64,000 bases of DNA. Origin: Saussurea involucrata. Taxonomy: Eukaryota > Streptophyta > Magnoliopsida > Asterales > Asteraceae. Of the stretch, positions 32,467-43,721 are shown in pieces. Below the pieces are notes generated by a model. It did not search any database. It saw only the letters and a program-made list of their open reading frames with translations, and was not told the DNA's origin. Location: positions 180,020,784-180,084,783 of the forward strand of contig CM066320.1 in NCBI GenBank assembly GCA_033807775.1, written 5' to 3'. The translations under genes and the position numbers were made by a program. The first letter of the stretch is position 1. Every line of letters begins with the position of its first letter.

Positions 32467-34573
32467 TGTAACACGCTAAAAATCAGGGCTAATTTAAACC
32501 TTAAAATTTAACAAGGTTAATCATAAAATCATCCAAACTTTTATACATAAGTAGAGAACTAACTATGAGGGTTCATATACACCTTTCGAATTTTCCAAAA
32601 CAACCTATTAATCTAATCCTGTCAACTACGATTAGATAAAATTGGTTGTCTAAGCCAGTCATCAAAAAGCATCCTCGCATCAGCTAACTTATCCACTTAT
32701 CACCAAAAGTTGGATACCAAAACACTCGTACCTCTTCCTATTACTTCCCCAAGCTCGTACCTGGTAAGAAAATTTAATTTGAAACGATTAGGCTTACGCC
32801 TAGTGAGAACATACATTTTCAAATTAAACATTAACAACTTTGGAAACTCAAATATTCAAAGCGTATAAACAAACCTGGTTTGCCACCATTCTTACCGTAC
32901 TCATACTCATCTTACGATGACAGGAGCATACCCGATCCCATGAGTATGACTAACATTCAGAAAGTCATATCATCACATTCGAGAGCCTACTACGAATCAT
33001 TATAGATTCTAGATTATCGCTCATATCCAAGAAATTACAAATTACTTTATGCCTATTTCTTGAAGTGGAAGTAGAGATTACAATTTACTTTATGCCTATC
33101 TCTTACCTTCCCATAGAAATCAGGAATTACAATTTACTTTATGCCTATTCCCAGATTTCTACTCACAACACGAAATGGGAATTACAATTTACTTTATGCC
33201 TATTCCACATCTCACGTCATGCTATGAAATAGGAATTACAATTTACTTTATGCCTATTCCTCATTTCACATCACCTTTACGAAATGGGAATTACAATTTA
33301 CTTTATGACTATTCCACATTTCAGGTCAACGGGAATTACAATTTACTTTATGCCTATTCCACGTTACAAACTACCAGTGCCTATGGATCCATTACACTTA
33401 CTAGCGTATATGTACAATAACATATCACGCCACATCTCGTAATACATTCTCAATTCTAAGAATACTGGATGATCCTATTGTATCCTTATCCTCAAATGTT
33501 CCCCTTCCGGAAACTATATTCGGTAAAGTATTCCGAACTCAAAGTTCGGAACTATCCGAAACCGAGACCCAAATGAGACCGAAACTAAAATCGAATCCGG
33601 ATCCTAAATTGAAACCGGATCCCTAACTGTATTCCAAAAGAAACCAGGTTTCATTCCGTATCCCCACCGGAACCAGATCCATTCCGGATCACATCCGATT
33701 CCGTATCAATTCCGGATCAATTCCGGATCCATTCCGGATCGCCCAATTTCCGAATTCCCAACTTAATTCTGGATCCTTACCCACTTCCGGATCCAACCCA
33801 TTTCCGGATTCAAACCATTTCCGGATCCTATCAAATTCCGGATCCAATCCCAATTCTGGATTCTATCAAATTCCAGATCCAATCCCAATTTTGTATTCTA
33901 TCAAATTCCGGATCCAATCCCAATTCCGAATTCTATCAAATTCCGGAACTCATACCGGATTTCAATATCGGGACTTCGATCTGCAGTCAATTTTTACTCT
34001 AAAAACTCATCTAAATTCAGTTTCTTGGTCGATTCCTTTCCAATACATTTTCACCAAATCAATTAGATAGTTTGCTACAAAATATCTGATTCAATTTCAA
34101 CTGATAACATTTTAGATGAAGAGATGAACTCACCTGTATGAAACTTTTAACCCAGAAATCAAAATCCTTCTTTTCTCTTATTCAACAACCTATTGAAAGG
34201 TGATTCAAGCTTGTAGTTACCAAACTAATTTAGAAAAATACAAAAGATGATTTCAACCCTTACCTTCAAGAAATCAGTTCTTGATTTTTCTTCTTCTAAC
34301 TCTTCTTCTTTCTCTCTACTATAGACCGACTCCAGAACAACTAATTGAGATATTTTCTCAATTCAGATTACCCAATCCTTAAGTATACTCAACTTACAAG
34401 AAATGACTAAATAGACCTTCAAGTTCTAATTTTCAATATTAACTTTAAACTTTGGTCAAAATACAGATTCAACCCTGGAGTTTACATTTACAATTAGTCC
34501 ACAAACTTAGACTAAAATACAAATAGACCCCATTCATATTAAATAGAATATAATGGAAATTTGAGGTGTTATA
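32467..34573 (-). repeat. 5' LTR of element D
   Basis: 2107 bp; it is longer than the 3' LTR mainly because of extra CCGGATCC words (33590-33965). The terminal dinucleotide on the minus-strand start is degraded (GTGTTATA on the plus strand instead of GTGTTACA). It has the same repeat array, stem-loop (32789-32802) and intron-like module as the 3' LTR. Confidence 0.88.
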
Positions 34574-34578
34574 GATTA

Positions 34579-35229
34579 GCCGATAATGGCAACTTTTTGA
34601 GATAGTCTTTTTGGGATATTGGCGTACAAAATTGTTGTATATCTTTTGGGAGATTGTGTTGACAATTGTTTTAATCTAGAAGAAAATAGTTTAGATTAGT
34701 GAGTTGTCATTTATAATTTCCATTCATAGATTTGTAAACACTATTACTATTTCCTTCTTTTGGTTGATTTCTTTATGTAGTATGCATTTGTTATGTCATT
34801 ATTCATGTCTAAATTGCCTCTAATTTTCGAGGTGTTGCACTATGTAAGGCTTGGTTTACCATTTGTGGATGTCAAAATTTAGTTTTGAGATTATCAGGTA
34901 TCAATTTATAGAAAGGGATTTAACAACTAGATAAAAGCAAGAAATCTGTAAGGGAACAGGCTTCTTACTGTTGCTTCATGTTGTTCAAGTTAGCTACATA
35001 TCATGCTCCTTCCCAAGAAGCACTTTGTTATTTGTTCTTTTTGGCACTCCCCCTCTTTAAGGGGGCGAGAGGCCTTCATGCTTTATTTAGTATGAATTTG
35101 TGTTCCGGATAGGGTACAACGATTATCATTTGTGTATTATTGAAAATTTTCAATTAGCCACTCTATCCAAATTTGTGGGTGTTAAAAAATTTTAAATTAA
35201 TCACTATATCCAAATTCGAGGATGTTACA
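34579..35229 (+). repeat. Right ends of LTR B and LTR A
   Basis: 34579-34839 continues B to its probable end GAGGTGTTGCA. From 34840 the text reads as the resumed LTR A, ending at GAGGATGTTACA (35229). A near-duplicate of the A end (CAAATTTGTGGGTGTTA) lies at 35170-35186. Coordinates of the B/A junction are inferred. Confidence 0.55.
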
Positions 35230-35234
35230 TATAA

Positions 35235-35439
35235 AAGTGAGCCATCCCTCATTTGGTTTTATCTTCTGCTCTCAATGAATTCTTCTTTATTCATCTTTCA
35301 AAGTTTACATTTTCTCAGGTATTTCAACTTTTTAACCTGACTTACGATGCCATAAAAACCGATGAATAATGTAAATCAATTATACGATATTTGTTATTCT
35401 TGATTTTCTTCTAGAAAATTAATAACTTTATATATTTAA
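35235..35439. other. Intergenic DNA between LTR A and a MITE
   Basis: AT-rich DNA without ORF or recognisable repeat. Confidence 0.5.
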
Positions 35440-35695
35440 AAGTAAATTGCAAATTTGGTCCCGTGTTTTTGTTGTTTCTTGGTTTTGATCCATGCAAAAA
35501 TTTTATTGTAAGAAAACCATCGTGGTATGCAAAAATGCTTGGTTTGAGTCCCTCGGACTAACTCCGTCAGATTTTCTCCCGTTAAAAAAATCCCATGTGA
35601 CTTGCACATGAAGGCATTTTAATTCTTTTACTTATTTTTTGTTTTTCACTGAAAACGACAAACCACAAGGACCAAATCTGCAATTTACTCTATAT
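35440..35695 (+). mobile_element. Mutator-like MITE, copy 1
   Basis: A 256-bp element with terminal inverted repeats of about 40 bp: it begins AAGTAAATTGCAAATTTGG and ends CCAAATCTGCAATTTACTC. Flanking 9-mers TATATTTAA and TATATTGTA match at seven of nine. The body is shared, inverted, with 44767-44977. Confidence 0.6.
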
Positions 35696-35876
35696 TGTAT
35701 TATATCTATTATTATAATATATTATTATTATTATACATATATACATCGTCCCCAACCTCCGGTTCCAACCCCTGCCACCCTCCCCTTTCTCACACAGGTT
35801 CTCGTGGCTACTTCTTCGCCAATTCACCATCTCTATCCCTCGACGGCTTCTCTCGTTACTTCTCCAACGTAACAAC
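35696..35876. other. Low-complexity flank, left side of the F insertion
   Basis: TA/TTA-rich run (35696-35745), then a C-rich stretch. It was contiguous with 43266 onward before F inserted. No gene. Confidence 0.45.
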
Positions 35877-36533
35877 TGTTGGATATAGTGTCCAGAGTCA
35901 TTAACTATGGGTAATATTTTTAATAATAGCAGGGTCCTTTTGGGTTGCCCTTAAGACCCAAAATAAACAATTAGAAGAATTAAAGGGAGTTAAAGCAATT
36001 AGTTCAATTGATGATAAGCTGCAATATAATTAATTAGATTAATTATATAAAGTGCAGGGACTGATTGGTTAAAATAGTTTTAACAAGCTTATCGGTTCAA
36101 GGGGGCTAAGTGTAAAATAGAGGGTTATAAATAAACTGCTAGGGGTTAAACCCTAATGAGTTTTTTTCCATCTCTCTTGGAGCCGTCGATCGCCCCTCTC
36201 CCTCTCCCAAAATTGTAAACCCTAATTTAGGGTTTAGTGATTAAGCATCTTCTTGTTGTTGGTATTTTGGTGTTCTTAAGTGTGAGCCACTAGAGGTATT
36301 CATACTATTGGTCCTTGACATCCAAGAAGCGAGATCAAAGGTTTGATTCATCATTGTGGTTTTCGACAATCGCAATAAACAAGTAAGTGTTATTGATTCA
36401 ATCTTTTGTAGTTAATTATCTAGAACGCATGTATTCATATAGGTTGATAGTTTGTATAACCATTGATGATAAAAATTAAAATATGCTTCCGTTGCCTATA
36501 TCATGTGGTTGTATGTTTACTCAAAACCTTACA
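35877..36533 (+). repeat. 5' LTR of F
   Basis: 657 bp. It contains a TATA-like stretch (TTATAAATAAAC near 36127) and CCCTAATTTAGGGTTTA near 36221. Followed by the PBS TGGTATCAGAAC at 36535-36546, which is close to but not identical with the usual tRNA-Met PBS. Confidence 0.9.
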
Positions 36534-36546
36534 GTGGTATCAGAAC

Positions 36547-37400
36547 CATTGTTCTTAGATATTATCTCAAAAGTGTTTCAATTTGATTTGCAAAGCTGTT
36601 TATGTTGGATTAGGGTTTTCGAAATTTAGGGTTTTGAGGCTACAAAATCGATTTCAAATTTTTTTGACCATTGGATTGCTTAATCCCTAAGTTAGGGTTT
36701 CATGGTCATAACCTCAAAACATAATTTTTGGAAACTAATTTTTTACTTGCATAAAAGGTTTGTATTATTAGCGATTAAGTTTTATCGAAATCCCTAAAGG
36801 GTATAGGGTAGTCTTTTTTTATGCAATGTTATACCCTAATTGTTTTTGGCTAGTTTCCTAACTTGCCTAAAACACAACAATAAACAATTTTGGCAAATAT
36901 TGAATAGATAATCTTACATATTATCTTATCTTATATAAATATATTTAGGTTGAATAAGATTGTAAGATAAACATTAACATTATTTATATAGTGAATATAA
37001 ATTGTATGTCAAATATTTACATTAATTATTAGCATGTGTCCTCACATGTTTAATTGGAATTAATTATGGAAACGATTATATTAATTATTAAATGTGCCCT
37101 CACATGGTTAATTGGAATTAATTAGATAATCATAATTTTAAATTGTTTAAAATTCCATTAAATCTTATCTTATATAAATATATTTAAGTTGAATAATATT
37201 GTAAGATAAACATTAACATTATTTATATAGTGAATATAAATTGTATGTCAAATATTTACATTAATTATTAGCATGTGTCCTCACATGTTTAATTGGAATT
37301 AATTATGGAAACGATTATATTAATTATTAAATGTGCCCTCACATGGTTAATTAGAATTAATTAGATAATCATAATTTTAAATTGTTTAAAATTCCATTCA

Positions 37401-37440
<40 letters not shown>

Positions 37441-38176
37441 CCTTAATTATATATATAAAATTAAATTATACATTGATAGTCAAACCGAGACTAGGCGTAC
37501 TCACTATAAGCACTCTAAGGGGGTTTAAGGAGGTTACCTATAATATGGTTGCCGAATGAGTCAATGGTTTTTAAAACGCCATGCGTTACCATACTCACCG
37601 CCTCTTGTGTGGACTAGTGGAATTACCGAAAAGGTTTGATAGGTCAATGTGACAAGTTAAAAGTATTAACTATGAAGTATAAAAACAAAATCCAGTTTTA
37701 GATATACTAAGAAATGTGAAAGTCTTACGCTACCCATGAAAAGAACACACATATTCTTATAGTTTGTTAACGGAGCGTGTGCGGTATGCCGGCACGTTAA
37801 TGTGAAACTATAGTCGAAAATGAAGTGGCACTCGTGATTCTCAAGCGTACTTGAGCCGAGGGGTCCATGTGTTCTTGCATGGTCGATTCACCATCTAGTT
37901 TGTGATCCTCGGCATCCCAGTCACAAATAGAAGATAAGCATAGTCGAGATTAACATGCCATTGACATAAGTCGGTGAATCTCAAAAGAACTAGGAGTTTC
38001 ATATTGAATGAAATTAACAAATAGCATTTGTTTACCTAAATAACTTTATGATGTGATTACGGCATCCCTTTTCACATCATAGAGTAAAATATGGATCCTA
38101 GCCTTGTTAAATAATTTTGGATAATTGTTTTTAAAGGTTAAATTTCAAACTAACTAAAATAAAACTATATCTACAG
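36547..38176 (+). other. Long leader of F with a 239-bp tandem duplication and a TA microsatellite
   Basis: 1.6 kb between PBS and gag without coding. 36927-37165 and 37166-37404 are two near-identical copies with a 239-bp period (each contains CATGTGTCCTCACATG-type words that are short palindromes). A pure TA run covers about 37405-37436. A second unrelated block (37480-38060) shows no repeat. Confidence 0.8.
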
Positions 38177-39022
38177 ATGGCTGAAAATATTCCTCCTCCT
38201 CCTCCTCCTCCTACTCACTCAACATCCAACCTTACGTTACTCTCTATCCTAAGTAAAGATAAGCTAACTGGGTCAAATTACTTGGATTGGATTCGTGCCT
38301 TGAGAATTGCCTTGAGGTACGAAGACAAAGAATATTTGCTCGACGAGGATCTTCCTATACTTAATGATGATGCAAGCCCCGAAGCAGTAACTGAATACAA
38401 TAAGCAATTCACGGAATCCACAAAAGTCGCGTGTCTCATGTTGGCGTCCATGTCCCCGGAACTTCAAAAGAGTTTCGAGAACATGGGGGCGTTTGAACTA
38501 AATGAGCAGCTTCGTGAAATGTTTCAGGAGCAAGCGAGGCAAGAAAGGTTCCAAGTCGTAAAATCGCTTATGGAATGTAAGCAACAGGACGGTGCCCCTG
38601 TATGTGCGCATGTGCAAAAGATGAAAACGTACATTGACAGGTTAGGCAATCTAGGTGTCGATTTCCCAAGAGAGCTTGCCATTGACATGGTGCTAAACTC
38701 TCTTAGTGGGGCATATAAACAGTTCATAGTGAACTTCAATATGAACAATATGGATAAGACCTTGATGGAGCTCCATGGCATGTTGAGATCTGCTGAAGCA
38801 AGTATGGGTAAGACCCAAATTGCTCACTCAACTGCTCCCGTGTTGGCCATTAGGGAAGGTGGCTGTAAGAAGAAGAAAGTTTCTCATCCCAAAGGGAAGG
38901 GAAAGGCTAAAGTTGTTTCTCGCAACAAAGGCCTTAAGAGAAAAACTGATTCTTCTGACATACCACCCATAAGTGACCCTAAAGAGGCCATATGCTTTTA
39001 CTGTCAAGAAAGGGGCCATTAG
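38177..39022 (+). pseudogene. F gag
   Basis: 281 codons from ATG 38177, starting with a Pro run (IPPPPPPPTHS), then a Copia gag domain (LTGSNYLDWIRALRIALRYE, later LSGAYKQFIVNFNMNNMDKT) and a Lys-rich linker. The zinc knuckle CFYCQERGH is cut by a TAG at 39020-39022 between its His and last Cys; the frame then continues with the missing Cys. One base change explains the stop. Confidence 0.87.
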
Positions 39023-39481
39023 AAGAGAAGCTGCCCAAAATATCTGGAGGACTTGAAAATGAACAAGGTCAAAGGGTGTGGCACCTCAGGTATTTTTACA
39101 ATTGAACTCCATAGTACTTCGATTTCTAACTCTTGGGTCCTTGATACGGGATGTGGTACTCACATTTGCTCTAATTTCCAGGGACTAAAGGGAAGTAGAA
39201 CGTTGAAGCATGGGGAACTGAATCTGATCATGGGAAACAGGATGACTGCCGCTGTTACCAAGATTGGAGATTTTGAGCTCATGCTTAGTAGTGGTTTTTC
39301 AATAAAGCTATTAGATTGTTGCTACTCGCCAGAAATGGCTCGAAACATTATTTCTTTTCATGCATTGTACAAGGATGGTTTTGAATTTCAATTTGATAAT
39401 AATAATGGTTGCATTTTGGTTTATAAACATGGTTGTTTTATTTTAAAGCCTCTCCTTGTAATGGTGTGTATGAAAGTGTGA
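39023..39481 (+). pseudogene. F aspartic protease part
   Basis: In the gag frame after the stop. It holds the active-site region WVLDTGCGTHICSNFQGL and downstream strand residues (RNIISFHALYKDGFEF). The frame runs into a TGA at 39479-39481 after a one-base shift near 39450; the true continuation (GAG-pre-integrase) is in another frame. Confidence 0.85.
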
Positions 39482-40953
39482 TTTGTGTTGGTAGAAATAA
39501 TAATGACTTAACTCTAAATGTTGGTTCCTCCAATAGTGAATTGGATAAATCGTTGTTATGACATCATCGTCTTGGCCACATAAACAAGAAACGCATCGCC
39601 AAGCTCCAATCGGATGGGATCTTGGAACCATTTGGCTTAAAGTCGGATGGAGAATGCGAGTCTTGCTTACTTGGCAAGATGACAAAAGCACCTTTCAAAG
39701 GAAAAATGGAAAGGGGTAAGGATCTGTTGGACTTAATCCACACAGATGTATGTGGACCGTTCAGATCTGCCACGAGAAACGGCGAGAGATACTTTGTTAC
39801 CTTTACTGACGATTTCAGTAGATATGGATTTATCTATTTGATGAAAAACAAGTCGGACACCTTTGAAGTGTTCAAAGGATTCAAAAACGAAGTAGAAAAC
39901 CAATTGGGCAAGAAGATCAAGATGCTCCGGTCCGACAGGGGTGGAGAATACTTGAGTCATGAATTCTACGACTATCTAAGGGATTGTGGAATAGTTTCGC
40001 AATTATCTCTTCCCAGAACACCACAACTCAATGGTGTTGCTGAGAGAAGAAATCGAACGCTACTTGATATGGTTCGGTCCATGATGAGTCGAGCTACACT
40101 TCCAATATCGTTCTGGGGCTATGCCTTAGAAACTGCAGCTCGTATCTTAAACCTCGTTCCAACTAAGAAGGTTGCAAAGACACCCTCTGAAATGTGGACT
40201 GGGACTCGTCCCTCGTTAGCACATATAAAGGTCTGGGGTTGTGAAGTCTTCGTTCGGCGCGAAACTAACGACAAGCTAGAACCTAGAGCAGAGAAGTGTC
40301 GGTTCATTGGTTATCCCTACAAATCCTTTGGATATATATTTTACAAACCTTTTGAGAACAAAGTGTTTGTAGCTAGAAGGGGAGTCTTCCAAGAAAGGGA
40401 GCTCATTTCCAAAGAGGTTAGTGGGAGCAGTATTGATCTTGAAGAAATTCAAGAAACAACCAATGATGAACCTATAGTTGACACTAGCCCTCAACATGAG
40501 GTTGAACCACCTGTTGAGGAAACTGACATACCTCCACCACCTCTTCGCAGAACTAGTAGAGATAGTAGAGCTAATCAATCTTCTGATTTTTATTATGGTT
40601 TTCATATTACAAAGGAAGGAGATACACTAGTCAATGATAAAACATTTGATAGTGCGGATGAGCCATCCAACTACAAGGAAGAGATGGCAGGCCCTGAGGC
40701 TGCCAAGTGGAAAGAGGCCATGGAGAGCGAGATTCAATCTATGAACGATAACCAAGTTTGGAAATTGGTTGATTATGCACCAGGTCGCAAGACAGTTGGG
40801 TGTAAGTGGATCTTCAAAAAGAAGACCGACATGGATGGGAATGTGAACACATTCAAGGCTAGACTGGTTGCGAAAGGTTACACTCAAACTCAAGGGATTG
40901 ATTATGATGAAACCTTCTCACCAGTAGCAAAGATTAAGTCTATCAGGATATAA
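39482..40953 (+). pseudogene. F GAG-pre-integrase, integrase and start of RT
   Basis: A TGA at 39558-39560 interrupts the pre-integrase region (the HHRLGHI motif follows it). From 39622 the frame is open for 443 codons: integrase core (DLIHTDVCGPF, VTFTDDFSRYGFIYLM, SDRGGEYLS, LNGVAERRNRTLLDMVRSMM) with Asp, Asp, Glu present, then the integrase C-terminus, a Pro-rich linker and the RT entry (AMESEIQSMNDNQVWKLVD, KWIFKKKTDMDGNV, ARLVAKGYTQTQGIDYDETF). A TAA at 40951-40953 stops it; RT continues in the same frame at once. Confidence 0.9.
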
Positions 40954-41751
40954 CTTGCCATAGCTGCATTTCATGACTATGAAATATGGCAAATGGATGT
41001 AAAAACCGCTTTCCTCAATGGGAAACTTGATGAGAATGTGTATATGGCACAACCTAAAGGTTTTGTACATACCGAGTATCCAGATAAGGTGTGTAAGCTT
41101 GAAAGATCCATTTATGGACTTAAACAAGCGTCTCGTAGCTGGAATCTTTGTTTTCATGAAAAGGTCAAGGAGTTTGGATTTTCTCGAAGCGAAGATGAGT
41201 CCTGCGTATATGTTAAGGCTAGTGGGAGTAATGTTGTATTTCTAGTCTTGTATGTTGATGACATACTACTCATAGGAAACGATATTCCGATGTTGCAAGA
41301 TGTAAAGGTCTGGCTCGGAAAATGTTTCGCTATGAAAGATTTGGGAAATGCAGCATACATACTTGGAATAAGAATTTATCGAGATAGAACCAAGCGTTTA
41401 ATTGGACTTAGTCAAAGTACATACTTGGATAAGATATTGAAGAAATTCAATATGAGTGAATCCAAGAAAGGGTATTTGCCCATGCAACATGGCATAAGAT
41501 TGAGTAAAGATCAATGTCCCAGCACTAGTAAAGAACTGGACAGAATGAGTCGAATTCCATATGCATCTGCTATAGGATCGATCATGTATGCCATGACATG
41601 TACTAGACCTGATGTCTCATTTGCTTTAAGCGTGGTGAGTAGAGTGCCGACTGAAGAGAATCCGGCGGATCCTTTCACGAAAGCGTTAACTCGACCCAAA
41701 CATGAGTATGATACTGAAGCCATAGGTGTTAGAATTATCAATATACCTTGA
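40954..41751 (+). pseudogene. F reverse transcriptase end with deleted RNase H
   Basis: Continues RT with MDVKTAFLNGKLDENVYM, SIYGLKQASRSWN and the catalytic LVLYVDDILLIG. After DVSFALSVVSR the text jumps directly to VPTEENPADPFTKALTRP, the extreme end of a Copia RNase H. About 130 residues, all RNase H catalytic positions included, are missing without a frame break. The deletion is in frame, so it is a clean internal loss. Confidence 0.88.
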
Positions 41752-42604
41752 ATGTTTTAGTCATTAGTTTGATGTATTGAAAACGTAATAAATTGTATTT
41801 GATTTGGAGATTATTATATGGATATTATAATATATGATGGATTGCGTCCATTTACATTTAATTTATTATCGTGTTTTGTTTTGCATGTTTAGAACCAACT
41901 TCCTGAGTATTAATTTACTTAAACCTCCACAGTCAGTCATACTCCTGGAAGTAAGTAGTGATTCAAGACTGTCATGGAGTGTTAGAAGCATAGAGAATGC
42001 AACTAACGCTCATGAGTACTTAATGGTGATTTAGGTATTGGAACAACCTGCACTCAAAAGTTTACTTCATGGATTAAGTCAGAGTAATTTTGAGATGATA
42101 ATATTTTATGTTCTTCAAACGGAGATACATAGAGTTTTGCTCTAGGATTTTGTTATGCGTTGGTGTGCTCCAACGCTGACCGTAACTGGCAGCTATACAG
42201 GGTATGTCCGTGTATAATATGATGAGTAGAAATGAATTGTGTAGTCAAAGTTTATTTGTTCCTTCTGCCTAAACAGGAGAAGCGATATCCATGGGCCCCT
42301 CGATGATTTGGTGTTGACATTAAGTGTTTGCCCAAACCCTGACTAGAATTGATGTGTTCAATTGAGTAGTCAGATGAATTCAACACATATCGAAAATCGG
42401 GAAACATAATCTTGATCCATGAGATAGACATTTATCCATGTCTCGGGTTCATATGATATCTTGTAGAACAAAGGAACATTAAATCACTTATCTTAGGACC
42501 GAATCTTTATCAGAGTTCGGCAGCTGCATTGGATGGCTTGCTCTCTGCTGATTATTGAAAGTGTTAAAACCAAATAGAGTTAATAACTTGTCCAAGTGGG
42601 AGAC
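41752..42604 (+). other. F 3' untranslated region and PPT
   Basis: Non-coding sequence between pol and the 3' LTR; the purine tract AAGTGGGAGAC (42594-42604) abuts the LTR. No env-like frame. Confidence 0.8.
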
Positions 42605-43260
42605 TGTTGGATATAGTGTCCAGAGTCATTAACTATTGGTAATATTTCTAATAATAGCAGGGTCCTTTTGGGTTGCCCTTAAGACCCAAAATAAACAATC
42701 AGAAGAACTAAAGGGAGTTAAAGCAATTAGTTCAATTGATGATAAGCTGCAATATAATTAATTAGATTAATTATATAAAGTGCAGGGACTGATTGGTTAA
42801 AATAGTTTTAACAAGCTTATCGGTTTAAGGGGGCTAAGTGTAAAATAGAGGGTTATAAATAAACTGCTAGGGGTTAAACCCTAATGAGTTTTTCCCATCT
42901 CTCTTAGAGCCGTCGATCTCCCCTCTCCCTCTCCCAAAATCGTAAACCCTAATTTAGGGTTTAGAGATTAAGCATCTTCTTGTTGTTGGTATTTTGGTGT
43001 TCTTAAGTGTGAGCCACTAGAGGGATTCATACTATTGGTCCTTGACATCCAAGAAGCGAGATCAAAGGTTTGATTCATCATTGTGGTTTTCGACAATCGC
43101 AATAAACAAGTAAGTGTTCTTGATTCAATCCTTTGTAGTTAATTATCTAGAACGCATGTATTCATATAGGTTGATAGTTTGTATAACCATTGATGATAAA
43201 AATTAAAATATGCTTCCGTTGCCTATATCATGTGGTTGTATGTTTACTCAAAGCCTTACA
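42605..43260 (+). repeat. 3' LTR of F
   Basis: 656 bp, about 98% like the 5' LTR by eye, ending CCTTACA followed by the duplicated ACAAC. Confidence 0.9.
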
Positions 43261-43265
43261 ACAAC

Positions 43266-43721
43266 AATGCCTAACCATCAGCACCCTCTGTTTTCCAGCA
43301 AAACAACCTTTCTGGCAAAATCCCTTGACCAACACTAGTGAAACCCCTTCCTCTTTTCTAACACCACCACCATCCATGCCTCTACCTAACAGTGACCCCC
43401 CCCCCCCCCCCTCCATGGTTACCTCCCCTTCTCCCTTCCAGTTGTAACCCCGTTGGCCCCTGCACAGTGACCCTCCTCGACAACCATCTCCATCAACCCT
43501 ACACACAAGAAGATCAAACTTGAGAGTAAGACTAGAACGAAAAACCAGTGAGTTTGGATGGGGAGTTACGATGAGGGGGAGTTATGATGAGGGGAGTTAC
43601 GATGAGGGGGAGTTACAGAGAGTGTGTGGAGTAAACTGTAAACGTCTTTTTTTGTCCCTATAGTTAGAGGCTGGTGGCAGTTATGTACGAACGAAGGTGG
43701 TGCGTGTGTGGCCATGGCAGG
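43266..43721. other. Right flank of the F insertion
   Basis: C-rich, then GA-rich sequence with a homopolymer C run near 43397-43411 and repeated GGGGAGTTACGATGA words (43560-43612). No gene is supported. Confidence 0.45.

Larger units (their letters stand above)
25456..34573 (-). mobile_element. Element D: degenerate Tekay/Del-like chromovirus (Ty3/gypsy), minus strand
   Basis: A 9118-bp element with LTRs at 25456-27483 (3') and 32467-34573 (5') and a perfect duplication GATTA (25451-25455 and 34574-34578). The PBS for tRNA-Met is on the minus strand at 32452-32463 and the purine tract TTGGGGAGATT at 27484-27494. Gene order on the minus strand is gag, protease, RT, RNase H, integrase, chromodomain. 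At least five in-frame stops and two frameshifts break the polyprotein, so D is no longer autonomous. Confidence 0.92.
10854..34839 (+). mobile_element. Solo LTR B (Tekay-like), nested in A and split by C and D
   Basis: LTR B begins TGTAACACCCG at 10854 and probably ends GAGGTGTTGCA at 34839. Its own pieces are 10854-11099, 24117-25455 and 34579-34839, about 1.85 kb. Its end was placed by the terminal motif and by the stem-loop-to-end distance (about 351 nt), which matches the other families. The flanks CCTTG (10849-10853) and CTATG (34840-34844) agree at three of five bases only, so the target duplication is degenerate or the end is slightly misplaced. No internal domain is attached. Confidence 0.6.
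8708..35229 (+). mobile_element. Outermost solo LTR A (Tekay-like), split by nested insertions
   Basis: LTR A starts TGCAACACCCC at 8708 and ends GAGGATGTTACA at 35229. The flanks match perfectly: TATAA at 8703-8707 and at 35230-35234. Only 8708-10853 and about 34840-35229 belong to A; everything between is later insertions. It is homologous to the LTR of element C (shared CTAAATCTAGCAAGGTGAGT block, shared CCGCCGCTT and CGGGTCT blocks). No PBS or coding DNA is attached, so it is a solo LTR left by LTR-LTR recombination. It carries the intron-like module (donor 9298, acceptor 10711). Confidence 0.8.
35877..43260 (+). mobile_element. Element F: degenerate full-length Copia retrotransposon
   Basis: 7384 bp with LTRs 35877-36533 and 42605-43260 (TGTTGG...CCTTACA), perfect duplication ACAAC (35872-35876 and 43261-43265), PBS at 36535 and purine tract AAGTGGGAGAC at 42594-42604. 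Gene order gag, protease, integrase, RT, RNase H is that of Copia. The frame is broken by at least three stops and one frameshift, and most of RNase H is deleted. The LTRs differ at roughly a dozen positions by eye, so F is older than the Gag-only Copia element. Confidence 0.92.
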
